64,000 nucleotides of DNA from assembly GCA_026391455.1 (NCBI GenBank), contig JAPLEH010000035.1, positions 186,001-250,000 on the forward strand. Direction: 5' to 3'. The DNA is from Bacteroidota bacterium (GTDB lineage: Bacteria > Bacteroidota > Bacteroidia > Chitinophagales > Chitinophagaceae). Both the position numbers and the translations under genes were made by a program. The notes below the pieces were generated by a model. That model saw only the letters and a program-made list of their open reading frames with translations, made no database searches and was not told the origin of the DNA. Positions 53,286-61,851 of the stretch are shown one piece after another (position 1 is the first letter of the stretch; each line of letters starts with the position of its first letter).

Positions 53286-54050
53286 TTGAAAAAGAAACTT
53301 TTGATCGGCATTTTCATAGCAGGTATGTACAGTCATTCCGCTCTGGCGCAGGTGAAGCAGACGGAACATATACAGCAAGTATGGCTGGCCTATTTTAACC
53401 AAACGCGATTTTCCCAAAAATGGGGTGGCTGGGCCGATCTGCACCTCCGTACTAAAGAAGATTTCTTTACCAATTTTTCCCAGTCGATCATCCGGCTCGG
53501 ACTTACGTATTATCTGACGGATGATGCAAAACTGACTGCCGGCTATGCCTATATCAATCATTTTCCGGGCGATAATCATAAAAATATCTCACAACCCGAA
53601 CACCGACCCTGGCAACAACTGCAGTGGCATACAAAATACCCGAAACTAAAATTGATGCAATGGTTTCGGCTGGAAGAACGGTATCGCAGGAAAATAAAAG
53701 ACGATAATACACTGGCGGAAGGATATAATTTCAATTTCAGAATCCGGTACAATTTCTTCTCCCAGTTTGGCCTCGGCAAAAAGAAATTTCAACCCGGTTC
53801 GTTTTCGGTTGTGCTGAATGATGAACTGCATGTGAACTTCGGTAAACAGGTCGTTAATAATTATTTTGATCAAAACCGTTTTTTTGCCGGCTTCAATTAT
53901 CATGTAAATAAGCACGATAACCTGCAGTTCGGCTACATGAATGTATTTCAGCAACTCGCAGCCGGTAATCGGTATCGCAGCAATTCGACCGCACGCATAT
54001 TCTATTTTCATAATCTGGATTTGAGAAAATCCATTGCCCCCGGCAAATAG
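53286..54050 (+). CDS. DUF2490-type outer-membrane protein
   Basis: 254 residues from a TTG at 53286, which gives a clean signal peptide (KKKLLIGIFIAGMYSHSALA). The open frame reaches back into the tRNA, which cannot be coding. The body is strand-rich: EHIQQVWLAYFNQTRFSQKW, GLTYYLTDDAKLTAGYAYIN and FRLEERYRRKI are typical of DUF2490 barrels. It ends in strands near RIFYFHNLDLRK. It may be a small outer-membrane channel. Function is unknown; it follows the TonB receptor and tRNA-Cys. Confidence 0.75.
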   Translation: MKKKLLIGIFIAGMYSHSALAQVKQTEHIQQVWLAYFNQTRFSQKWGGWADLHLRTKEDFFTNFSQSIIRLGLTYYLTDDAKLTAGYAYINHFPGDNHKNISQPEHRPWQQLQWHTKYPKLKLMQWFRLEERYRRKIKDDNTLAEGYNFNFRIRYNFFSQFGLGKKKFQPGSFSVVLNDELHVNFGKQVVNNYFDQNRFFAGFNYHVNKHDNLQFGYMNVFQQLAAGNRYRSNSTARIFYFHNLDLRKSIAPGK

Positions 54051-54060
54051 CATTTGTTAG

Positions 54061-54210
54061 CTACCCCCTCCCGGGTGTTAAGGTATACTTAAAGGAAATG
54101 TAATAGAGGAACTGATCTTTCGTACTGACGGCGCGTGTATCCAATCGGTATTCACAAAGTACGGTTAAATCAGCCGTTTTTGAAAATAAAGGCAGGGGAC
54201 TTGTTGTTAT
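54061..54210 (-). pseudogene. possible 3' remnant of a beta-barrel gene
   Basis: A 50-codon open frame ending at a TAG at 54061 reads SKTADLTVLCEYRLDTRAVS and then TKDQFLYYISFKYTL, which looks like the last two strands of an outer-membrane barrel. There is no start codon or upstream domain, and a stop lies in frame before it. It lies opposite to the neighbours. It may be a gene remnant, or chance. Confidence 0.35.
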
Positions 54211-54215
54211 CCGAT

Positions 54216-54239
54216 TAGTCTACTAAATTTGTAGGGTAA
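54216..54239 (+). promoter_or_regulatory. putative Rrf2-type operator, site 4 (before AhpD-like gene)
   Basis: GTCTACTAAATTTGTAGGGT matches sites 1 and 3. It contains TTTG at 54228-54231. TATATTAG at 54255-54262, 23 bp on, is a near match to the -7 box. The start codon is 30 bp past the site. Confidence 0.6.
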
Positions 54240-54268
54240 AATAACCATTCATCATATATTAGATAATT

Positions 54269-54808
54269 ATGGCTCGTATTGCTCCCCTTTCGGAGACTGA
54301 GTTGCCACCTTCGGTACAGGTGGCTTTCGAAAGACATATTAAGGAATATAATGCCCGTATTACGAATATGAAGGCAACCTTGGGACACGCCCTTCCTGCC
54401 TTTGATGCCTATATGCAATGGTATCCGCTATTCCGGGAAGTAGAACGTATTTTAGGGAAGCGCCTGGCTTGTCTCTACGCTTTTGCTATCTCCACGGCTT
54501 CGGATTGTCCGCTTTGTTCAACCTATTTCCGAAAATTGATCATTGAGTCCGGGGAAAACCCGGAACAACCCGCACTAACGAATGTGCAGAAATATGTGCT
54601 GGAATTCGGGGCGAGTATTGCCAAACACCAGGGCCATATCGCGGATCATATTTATAACCCGGTAAGTCATTTGTATAATAAGTCTGATATAATTATACTG
54701 ATTGCATTTGCAGGACAGATGATCGCTACCAATGTACTGAATAATGTACTTGAAACGGAAGTGGATGATTACCTGGTTGAGTATTTGCCTAATCTGAAGT
54801 ATTGCTGA
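54269..54808 (+). CDS. carboxymuconolactone decarboxylase/AhpD-fold protein
   Basis: 179 residues, all-helical. MARIAPLSETELPPSVQVAF is a typical start. The CxxC motif lies in STASDCPLCSTYFRKL, where the last Cys is followed by a Thr rather than the SxxHxx seen in AhpD. QKYVLEFGASIAKHQGHIAD and FAGQMIATNVLNNVL form the second helical pair. The family includes thiol peroxidase partners and decarboxylases. A redox role is likely from the CxxC and from the sulfur-region operator in front of it, but the reaction is unknown. Confidence 0.8.
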   Translation: MARIAPLSETELPPSVQVAFERHIKEYNARITNMKATLGHALPAFDAYMQWYPLFREVERILGKRLACLYAFAISTASDCPLCSTYFRKLIIESGENPEQPALTNVQKYVLEFGASIAKHQGHIADHIYNPVSHLYNKSDIIILIAFAGQMIATNVLNNVLETEVDDYLVEYLPNLKYC

Positions 54809-54932
54809 TCTGCGGAACCCATTCAAAATTAAAACCTACATGAAAGAATGCAACCTATTTATCATCCCCAAATCAGATGCCTCAACTTTTGGCGGTGAAG
54901 GCTGATCATCTTTAAATTGATAAAAAATCACT

Positions 54933-56147
54933 ATGCATTTCAATTACCTGGCATTCGCCGTTCCTTTATTTACCGGATTGATGTACCTCGAGTATTATAT
55001 CAGCGTAAAACGTAACAAAGCCGGTAATTTCAATTTTAATGAAGCGATCGCGAATATTAATGTGGGAATTGCAGAACGCTTGTCTGATCTGTTTACCACA
55101 GGCGTATTCTATTTTTTCTTTGTTTGGATCTATCAGCATTTTTCTTTATTTACCATCAAGCCGGGCCCGATAACCTGGTTGTTGCTTTTTTTGGCAACTG
55201 ACTTTGCCTGGTACTGGTACCACCGTTTCGGGCACGAAGTGAATCTGTTTTGGAGCGTACATGTTGTCCATCACCAAAGTGATGATTATAATTTTACCGT
55301 GTCAGCCCGCATTACGGTATTACAGGCTGCAGCCAGATGTTTATTCTGGTCTGTTTTACCCCTGCTGGGTTTCCCGCCTGCTATGATCACTGTTTTGCTG
55401 TTGATCCATGGCACTTATCCCTTTTTTACGCATACCCAATTGGTGGGTAAACTGGGCTGGCTGGAGTATATATTTGTAACTCCATCTCACCATCGTGTAC
55501 ACCATAGTTGCAACGAAAAATATCTTGATAAAAATTATGGCGATGTATTGATTATCTGGGATAAACTCTTTGGCACTTTTGCAAAAGAAACAGAAACACC
55601 CCGGTATGGTCTTACAAAGCCACTCAACAGCTATAGTTTTTTATGGCAGCATTTTCACTTTTGGTTAGAAATGGTTATCAGCTTCCGCCGTGCTAATGGA
55701 TGGAGAGCAAAATGGAAGGCTATTTTCGGTCGTCCGGATGATATTGATCCGCGTATCCGGACAAGCCTGGAGCGGAAACTTTCTTTCCGTCAACAGGAAT
55801 TAACCCATTCTACCCTGTTGCTGAATTATATACGGGTACAGACACTTATCAATCTGACATTGCTTTTTGGCGTTATTTTCTTTGAGCATTATATAAGCGG
55901 GAGTAAGATTTTTGTATTGTCGTTGTTGATCATTGTCAGCGTAATTACAACCGGGGCAATGCTGGAACAACGACGATGGATCTTTCACCTGGAGTTTGTG
56001 AAGCTGGCACTGTTCGGAATTTTTACCAGCCTCTCATATCCTAATTTTAATCTGGGCGTTTTTTTACTAACCGTCGGAATCTTGGTCTTATTGTTTTACA
56101 GAAGCATAGGTAACCGTTATTATCACTATTTGTATAAAGAAAGCTAG
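54933..56147 (+). CDS. sterol desaturase/fatty acid hydroxylase family membrane protein
   Basis: 404 residues. The di-iron histidine boxes are present as HRFGHEVNLFW, HVVHHQSDDYNF and SHHRVHHSCNEKYLDKNYGD, within the first 210 residues. Two to four helices lie before and between them. The last 150 residues hold further helices, which makes it longer than the minimal enzyme. Members hydroxylate lipids, and some cleave ether lipids. It lies 124 bp after the AhpD-like gene, possibly in the same transcript, so the sulfur-responsive promoter may reach it. Confidence 0.9.
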   Translation: MHFNYLAFAVPLFTGLMYLEYYISVKRNKAGNFNFNEAIANINVGIAERLSDLFTTGVFYFFFVWIYQHFSLFTIKPGPITWLLLFLATDFAWYWYHRFGHEVNLFWSVHVVHHQSDDYNFTVSARITVLQAAARCLFWSVLPLLGFPPAMITVLLLIHGTYPFFTHTQLVGKLGWLEYIFVTPSHHRVHHSCNEKYLDKNYGDVLIIWDKLFGTFAKETETPRYGLTKPLNSYSFLWQHFHFWLEMVISFRRANGWRAKWKAIFGRPDDIDPRIRTSLERKLSFRQQELTHSTLLLNYIRVQTLINLTLLFGVIFFEHYISGSKIFVLSLLIIVSVITTGAMLEQRRWIFHLEFVKLALFGIFTSLSYPNFNLGVFLLTVGILVLLFYRSIGNRYYHYLYKES

Positions 56148-56248
56148 TACCTGTTTCTCTTTAGCAAAAACATACCAGTCTTGTAGCTGAAAACTTCATA
56201 TTGTAATTGTATCTTCGCTGCGATTTCTCCATTGATAAATTGCAGTAT

Positions 56249-57421
56249 ATGTCACACAAACCCGAAACAAAGGCCATCCGCATTCAAACCACGCAGACGT
56301 CACAAAAGGAACATGCCACTCCTTTGTTTCTGACAAGCAGCTTTACGTATGACTCCGCTGAGGATATGGCGGCAGCATTTGCCGATGATACACTGGATGT
56401 AAATATATACTCGCGGTTTTCCAATCCTTCCGTCGATGAGTTTGTCAATAAGATCGCAGCACTCGAGGGTGCAGAAGACGGAGTAGCTACCGGTACCGGA
56501 ATGGCAGCCGTATTTGCCACCTTTATGACCTTTCTTTCCAAAGGCGATCATATCATTTCTGCATCGGCCGTTTTTGGATCCACACATACGATCCTTACCA
56601 AGTATCTTCCCAAATGGGGGATAGAATATTCTTATTTTGATATGGATGAACCCGCTTCCATTGAGCCCCTGATTCGATCCAATACCCGGATGCTGTATGT
56701 GGAAACTCCTTCCAACCCGGGGCTTAATATCATCGATCTGGAAAGGGTCGCCTCGCTCTGCCGTGTACATAATATTCTACTGGTGGTTGATAATTGTTTT
56801 GCCACACCGGCTGTACAACAACCCATTCAGTTTGGTGCGGATCTGGTATTACATTCTGCCACTAAATTCATTGACGGACAAGGCCGTGTACTCGGTGGGG
56901 TGGTAGTGGGAAAAAAAGAACTCATTCAGCAATTGTATTTATTTATCCGCAATACCGGACCGTCTATGAGCCCCTTCAATGCCTGGGTATTGTCAAAAAG
57001 CCTCGAAACATTATTCATTCGTATGGACCGCCATGCCGCGAGTGCATTGTATATTGCTCAACAAGTGCAGGAACATCCACAAGTGAGTCTCGTACGGTAT
57101 CCCTTTCTACCCACCCATCCCCAATATCATATTGCCAAAAAGCAAATGAGCAATGGTGGCGGTATCGTAACATTTGAACTGAAAGGAGGAGTGGAAAGCG
57201 GACGTGCATTTCTCAATGCCTTACAAATGATCTCCCGCACCAACAACCTGGGCGACAGCCGCACCATCGCCTCTCATCCCGCATCTACCACACATTCCAA
57301 GCTTACGGAAGAAGAACGACAGGCGGTGGGTATTACGCCCGGATTGATTCGGGTGTCTGTAGGTTTGGAGAATGTACAGGATATTCTCGATGATATTAAA
57401 CAGGCGCTAAGTAAATGCTGA
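56249..57421 (+). CDS. metZ: O-succinylhomoserine sulfhydrylase type PLP enzyme
   Basis: 390 residues from the ATG at 56249 (MSHKPETKAIRIQTTQTSQK); 14 more in-frame codons upstream are not family-like. YSRFSNPSVDEFVNKIAALE, the PLP-phosphate segment and LHSATKFIDGQGRVLGG with the PLP lysine are clear. The FIDGQGR continuation is typical of MetZ rather than of cystathionine gamma-lyase. It joins sulfide to an activated homoserine to give homocysteine, the exit of the sulfate pathway encoded upstream. No operator copy is seen in front of it. Confidence 0.92.
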   Translation: MSHKPETKAIRIQTTQTSQKEHATPLFLTSSFTYDSAEDMAAAFADDTLDVNIYSRFSNPSVDEFVNKIAALEGAEDGVATGTGMAAVFATFMTFLSKGDHIISASAVFGSTHTILTKYLPKWGIEYSYFDMDEPASIEPLIRSNTRMLYVETPSNPGLNIIDLERVASLCRVHNILLVVDNCFATPAVQQPIQFGADLVLHSATKFIDGQGRVLGGVVVGKKELIQQLYLFIRNTGPSMSPFNAWVLSKSLETLFIRMDRHAASALYIAQQVQEHPQVSLVRYPFLPTHPQYHIAKKQMSNGGGIVTFELKGGVESGRAFLNALQMISRTNNLGDSRTIASHPASTTHSKLTEEERQAVGITPGLIRVSVGLENVQDILDDIKQALSKC

Positions 57422-57459
57422 AATTGTTTGTATCTTATGGCGGTAACAACTGATCTGTC

Positions 57460-58953
57460 ATGCGCCTATATATACTACTCTTTGCGGTTTTGATCCTGCA
57501 AAAAGCCAACGCACAAAACGCTCCATTCTATCAGGAAACCTTCCGTCCTCAATTTCATTTTACACCTCCCATTCACTGGATGAATGATCCCAATGGGTTG
57601 GTGTATCATAAAGGAGAGTATCATCTTTTTTACCAGTTCAACCCATTCGGCAACCGCTGGGGCCATATGAGCTGGGGACATGCAGTGAGCAAAGACCTCG
57701 TCTATTGGCAACACCTGCCCTTGGCTATACCAGAAGAAAAGGATACGATGATCTTTTCAGGAAGTTGTGTGGTGGACGCACAAAACACAACCGGTTTTGC
57801 CACTAAACCGGGAGAAGTGCCGATGGTGGCTATCTATACCGGTCATATCGAAGGGAAATCACAGTCACAACATATAGCTTACAGTCTCGATGACGGACGC
57901 ACCTGGACAAAATACAATGCCAATCCTGTATTGGATCTCGGCAAAAAGGATTTCAGGGATCCCAGTGTGTTTTGGTATGCTCCGCAAAAAAAATGGGTGA
58001 TGTCGGTGGTATGGCCATTTGAACGGCAGGTAAAATTTTATAGCTCTCCCAATTTGAAGGATTGGCAACTTACCGGTTCTTTTGGCCCGGCAGGTGATAC
58101 TTCAGGTATATGGGAATGTCCGACCTTGTTTGAAGTTCCGGTGAAAGATCAGCCGGGAAAATCGAAATGGGTGCTGATGTTGTCTCCGGCTCCGTATATG
58201 CAATATTTTGTGGGTGAATTCGACGGCACTGCTTTCCGGAATGATAATACAGGCACAAAAGTTTACCGGCCTGATTATGGCCCCGATTATTACGCTGCCA
58301 TTGTTTTCAATAATCTGCCCGCCGCACACAAGCCTGTTAGCATTGGTTGGGTCAACAACTGGAACTATGCCAATGATATTCCCACCACTCCGTGGAAAAG
58401 CGCTATGTCATTGCCCAGAGAATTAACCGTAAAGAAAATGAATAACGAATGGACCATGTTGCAGGAGCCGGTTGATCGTATCGAATCCTTGCTGGCAAAA
58501 CCGGTCTATTCCGGTAAAGCGGTGGTAACGGGTACAAAGCCGCTCAGCTATTCCGGCCAGCAATGGGATATGGAATGTGAATTCACGGTCGCTTCATTGA
58601 CAAAAGCAGGTGTGAAGTTTGCCATGGCAAAGGATAAATATGCAGAGATCGGTTACGATGCAGCCCGCAAGATTCTGTATATCGATCGTACCAAAGCAGG
58701 TGAACAGGATTTCAATCCCGCATTTGCCAAACAGAACCGCTATGAAACGGCTCTCAATCCCATCAATGGAAAGATCAGGTTACATATCCTGTACGATAAT
58801 AGTATTGTGGAAGTGTATGCCAACGAAGGCGAAACGGTGATGACGGCTCAATTATTTCCACACTGGAATGAATCCGGGATCGCCCTCTTCTCTGATGGAA
58901 GTACCACATCGTTTAATAAAATTATTATACGGCCCATGCGGTCCATCTGGTAG
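57460..58953 (+). CDS. glycoside hydrolase family 32 (fructan hydrolase)
   Basis: 497 residues. The signal peptide ends at NAQ. The five-blade propeller contains HWMNDPNGLVYH (nucleophile Asp43), FRDPSVFWY (Asp167, transition-state stabiliser) and IWECPTLF (acid/base Glu219). The C-terminal beta-sandwich runs from about residue 355. It hydrolyses beta-fructans such as levan, inulin or sucrose outside the cytoplasm. No SusCD or fructokinase is adjacent. It begins 38 bp after metZ. Confidence 0.95.
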   Translation: MRLYILLFAVLILQKANAQNAPFYQETFRPQFHFTPPIHWMNDPNGLVYHKGEYHLFYQFNPFGNRWGHMSWGHAVSKDLVYWQHLPLAIPEEKDTMIFSGSCVVDAQNTTGFATKPGEVPMVAIYTGHIEGKSQSQHIAYSLDDGRTWTKYNANPVLDLGKKDFRDPSVFWYAPQKKWVMSVVWPFERQVKFYSSPNLKDWQLTGSFGPAGDTSGIWECPTLFEVPVKDQPGKSKWVLMLSPAPYMQYFVGEFDGTAFRNDNTGTKVYRPDYGPDYYAAIVFNNLPAAHKPVSIGWVNNWNYANDIPTTPWKSAMSLPRELTVKKMNNEWTMLQEPVDRIESLLAKPVYSGKAVVTGTKPLSYSGQQWDMECEFTVASLTKAGVKFAMAKDKYAEIGYDAARKILYIDRTKAGEQDFNPAFAKQNRYETALNPINGKIRLHILYDNSIVEVYANEGETVMTAQLFPHWNESGIALFSDGSTTSFNKIIIRPMRSIW

Positions 58954-58976
58954 GGAATGATGCAGGGGTAAACTGG

Positions 58977-59690
58977 TCATTTTTTAGTGGCCATTCTTTT
59001 CTCCAGTTGCTGCAAAGTAGCACGCATATCTTTATGCAAGGGCGCTTCCAGTTCTACCAAAGTTCCATCCAGATCGGTGAAGGAAAGCTGAAAAGCGTGT
59101 AATGCGAGCCTGTTTAAAATCGGTTTTTCTTCCAGTTCATTTTTCGACAGGTTGTATTTTTTCTTGAGGGCAGAAATAAACACAGGCTTCCCATCTCCGT
59201 ACAGCGGATCACATACCAGCGGATGCCCGATCTCTTTCATATGTACCCGTATCTGGTGCGTACGACCTGTGTGTATGCGAAAGTTCATGTAAGCATAGAT
59301 GCCAAAATCCTGCACTACTTCATAATCGGTGATGGATTCTTTCCCTTTGCGGTGAATGATCATGGTACCGTTTTGTGCCGGATGCTCCGCAATGGACGCA
59401 TTAACTGTTCCTGATGCGGGTGAAGGAGAGCCGATTACCAGCCCGGTATATATCTTTTTAGTCTGACGGTCTTCAAACTGCCGGGATAAATGTTTGTGCG
59501 TTGCTTCATTCCGTGCAAATACTATAAGGCCACTCGTGTCGCGGTCAATACGATGGACTGTAAAGATGTCGCCGTATTTTTCACGAAGCATTATTTTAAG
59601 TGAAGGCTCTTTCCCTTCCCGGTCAGGGATGGATAGCATTCCTGAAGGTTTGTTTACGGCAATGAAATTTTCTGTTTCAAGAAGGATCAT
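58977..59690 (-). CDS. RluA-family pseudouridine synthase
   Basis: 237 residues. The catalytic segment VHRIDRDTSGLIVFARNEAT holds the Asp of the HRLD-type motif. NFRIHTGRTHQIRVHMKEIG and DPLYGDG are also typical. There is no S4 domain, so it resembles TruC or RluA itself. The target RNA cannot be told. Its start overlaps the end of the YhcG-like gene by 14 nt. Confidence 0.93.
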   Translation of the reverse strand: MILLETENFIAVNKPSGMLSIPDREGKEPSLKIMLREKYGDIFTVHRIDRDTSGLIVFARNEATHKHLSRQFEDRQTKKIYTGLVIGSPSPASGTVNASIAEHPAQNGTMIIHRKGKESITDYEVVQDFGIYAYMNFRIHTGRTHQIRVHMKEIGHPLVCDPLYGDGKPVFISALKKKYNLSKNELEEKPILNRLALHAFQLSFTDLDGTLVELEAPLHKDMRATLQQLEKRMATKK

Positions 59691-60768
59691 TTTTTCCTTT
59701 TTTAAGCAATTTTCTTAATGTATCGGCATCCGGTAACACTTTTTTATAGCGTTGGGGCAGCAATTTACTTGTTTTATATGTTGCTACTCCCATTGCTTTC
59801 CCAATACTTCTGAATGCATATTCAATGATTGCATTATTTTTTTCCTTACATAGTATAATTCCAATGGAATTATTTTCATGTGGTAATTTTACTTTATCAT
59901 CAAGCAGGTTCAGGTAAAAATTTAGTTTGCCTGCATGCTCCGGCTTAAATTTCCCTGATTTTAATTCTATCACAACCAGGCATTGTAAGATCCGGTTATA
60001 AAACAACAAATCCGAAAAAAACTCTTCCTCCCCCACCAAGACTCTGTATTGATTTCCAATAAAGGTAAATCCCTTACCCAGTGATAATATGAATTGTTTA
60101 ATATTCGCAATTACGTGACTCTCCAGCTCGCGTTCATTATCTTCTTCTCTTACATTTATAAAATCCAGCAGGTACTCATCTTTAAAAGTATTCATCGCTT
60201 CCTTTGCAGCTCTTCCAGGCAATGTTTTCCTGAAATTATTTACCAATTTTCCTTTTCTGCGATACAAGTTACTTTCTATGTGATGCTGCAGTAATGATAC
60301 GCTCCATTGATGGGATACCACTTGTTCCATATAAAATTCTCTTTCCTGCAGATCTCTGCATTTATTAAGCAGCATCATATGATGCGTGAAGCTGATCGAA
60401 GAGAAAATATTGTCAATGAATTTTTTACTGAACTGTTCTTTTTTTCCCTTTTTAATAATTTTGGCAGTTGGTAACTGCCAAATTACTTCATGCGCATACG
60501 CTTCATAAAACTGACGCATGTTACGAAGGTTTTTGGGCGAAAAACCTCTCAGGCCGGGTATACTTTTCTGCAAATCCGCAGACAACGTATCGATCACGGC
60601 ATTACCCCAATTCTCCGTTTGTAGTTTTTCAGTAATCGCTTTGCCAGTGGAAAAATACAATGACAGCAACTCTTTGTTTACCAACGATGTGGCCACATGC
60701 CGACGATGCTGTATATTCTTTTTTAACTCTTGTACAAAACGTAAATAGCTTTTTTTATTTATTCCCAT
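59677..60768 (-). CDS. YhcG-type (DUF1016) PDDEXK nuclease-fold protein
   Basis: 363 residues. The N-terminal domain (about 1-170) has the typical GNAVIDTLSADLQKSIPGLR and FSPKNLRNMRQFYEAYA motifs. The C-terminal PDDEXK-like part contains GNQYRVLVGEEEFFSDLLFY and NRILQCLVVIELKSGKFKPE, where the D and the ELK form the presumed active site. It may be a DNA-binding or restriction-related protein; the cellular role of the family is unclear. It overlaps the RluA-type gene, and a 24-bp gap separates it from the RsuA-type gene, so all three may be co-transcribed. Confidence 0.9.
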   Translation of the reverse strand: MGINKKSYLRFVQELKKNIQHRRHVATSLVNKELLSLYFSTGKAITEKLQTENWGNAVIDTLSADLQKSIPGLRGFSPKNLRNMRQFYEAYAHEVIWQLPTAKIIKKGKKEQFSKKFIDNIFSSISFTHHMMLLNKCRDLQEREFYMEQVVSHQWSVSLLQHHIESNLYRRKGKLVNNFRKTLPGRAAKEAMNTFKDEYLLDFINVREEDNERELESHVIANIKQFILSLGKGFTFIGNQYRVLVGEEEFFSDLLFYNRILQCLVVIELKSGKFKPEHAGKLNFYLNLLDDKVKLPHENNSIGIILCKEKNNAIIEYAFRSIGKAMGVATYKTSKLLPQRYKKVLPDADTLRKLLKKGKNDPS

Positions 60769-60792
60769 AAAGTAAGTTTCGTTAAGCAGGGA

Positions 60793-61737
60793 TTATTTCC
60801 CTTTACGGAAGTGCTTAAGGTCTCTTACTTCTTTCTCATTGAGAAAACGAAATTTGCCACGTTCAATATTTTTCTTCGTAAGCCCGGCAAAAATTACCCG
60901 GTCCAGGTTTTTTACATCATAACCCAGTGCTTCAAATATCCGGCGTACAATGCGGTTGCGGCCGCTGTGAATTTCCACACCTATTTGTGTTTTATCCTTA
61001 TTGTCTGCATAAGCCAGCACATCCACACTGGCGGGCCCGTCTTCAAGCACCACGCCACCGAGTATCTTTTCAAAATCTTTTTTCTCCAATGGCTTATTCA
61101 GGGTTACGTGGTATACTTTCTTGATCTCATTGCTGGGATGGGTCAGTTTCTGAGCCAGTTCTCCATCATTGGTGAGCAATAACACACCGGAGGTATTTCT
61201 GTCCAGCCGGCCAACCGGGTATACTCGTTCCGTAGTGGCTTTTCCAATAATATCGAGTACCGTTTTCCGGCCCTGCGGATCATCTGTGGTGGTGATATAA
61301 TCTTTGGGCTTGTTGAGTAAAATATATACCAGGTTTTTTGCCGGAAATATCTTTTTCCCGCTCACGCGTACATCGTCATTCGGCAATACTTTATATCCCG
61401 GCTCGGTCACCACGTTGCCATTCACTTTCACCAGTCCTTTCTTTACAATTTCAGCGGCTTCCCTGCGGGCAGCCACTCCGGCATGGGCAATGTATTTATT
61501 GAGGGGCATTTGCTCCGTAACCGGTTTACGTGCAAATACTGCGGGTGCCTGTGGAACGGCCCCTTCTGCATTTTTTCCCACGGGACGTTGAGCTTTTACT
61601 TCCGCTCTTTTCTTATCGAAATACTCGGCACGTTCCTTTTTTACTTTTCTTTTTTCCTGTTTGAATTGCTCCTTTATGGCAGCATTACTTTTTTTTGGGG
61701 CGAATTTTTGGAAATTATTTCCGGGTTTCTTTTGCAT
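60793..61737 (-). CDS. RsuA/RluB-family pseudouridine synthase with basic N-terminal extension
   Basis: 314 residues from the ATG at 61737 (MQKKPGNNFQKFAPKK). Fifteen upstream in-frame codons are less likely. The first 75 residues are lysine-rich and probably unstructured. An S4 domain follows (LNKYIAHAGVAARREAAEIV), then the catalytic domain with YPVGRLDRNTSGVLLLTNDG (Asp), and the end GRNRIVRRIFEALGYDV. It modifies rRNA, most likely 23S in the RluB manner. Confidence 0.92.
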   Translation of the reverse strand: MQKKPGNNFQKFAPKKSNAAIKEQFKQEKRKVKKERAEYFDKKRAEVKAQRPVGKNAEGAVPQAPAVFARKPVTEQMPLNKYIAHAGVAARREAAEIVKKGLVKVNGNVVTEPGYKVLPNDDVRVSGKKIFPAKNLVYILLNKPKDYITTTDDPQGRKTVLDIIGKATTERVYPVGRLDRNTSGVLLLTNDGELAQKLTHPSNEIKKVYHVTLNKPLEKKDFEKILGGVVLEDGPASVDVLAYADNKDKTQIGVEIHSGRNRIVRRIFEALGYDVKNLDRVIFAGLTKKNIERGKFRFLNEKEVRDLKHFRKGK

Positions 61738-61796
61738 GTGCAGATTATTTTGCTGTTTTACAACAGTATGAAGAATGAGCAAAGATAGGTAAAAGA

Positions 61797-61829
61797 AAAA
61801 ACCCCGGAGGAATTAACCTGCGGGGCTTT
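61797..61829 (-). terminator. terminator after the Spy-like gene
   Basis: CCCCGCAGG and CCTCCGGGG arms enclose TTAATT on the minus strand, followed by a six-base T run. One mismatch in the stem. Confidence 0.85.
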
Positions 61830-61851
61830 CGTTTCATGGGTTGCTAATCAG

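Noticed and set aside
54840-54905. 21-residue ORF (MKECNLFIIPKSDASTFG...) between the AhpD-like and hydroxylase genes
   Set aside because: Possible leader peptide, but nothing beyond an ATG and a stop supports translation.
56148-56248. SAM riboswitch before metZ
   Set aside because: No conserved SAM-I or SAM-II core or matching stems could be recognised in the 100-bp leader.
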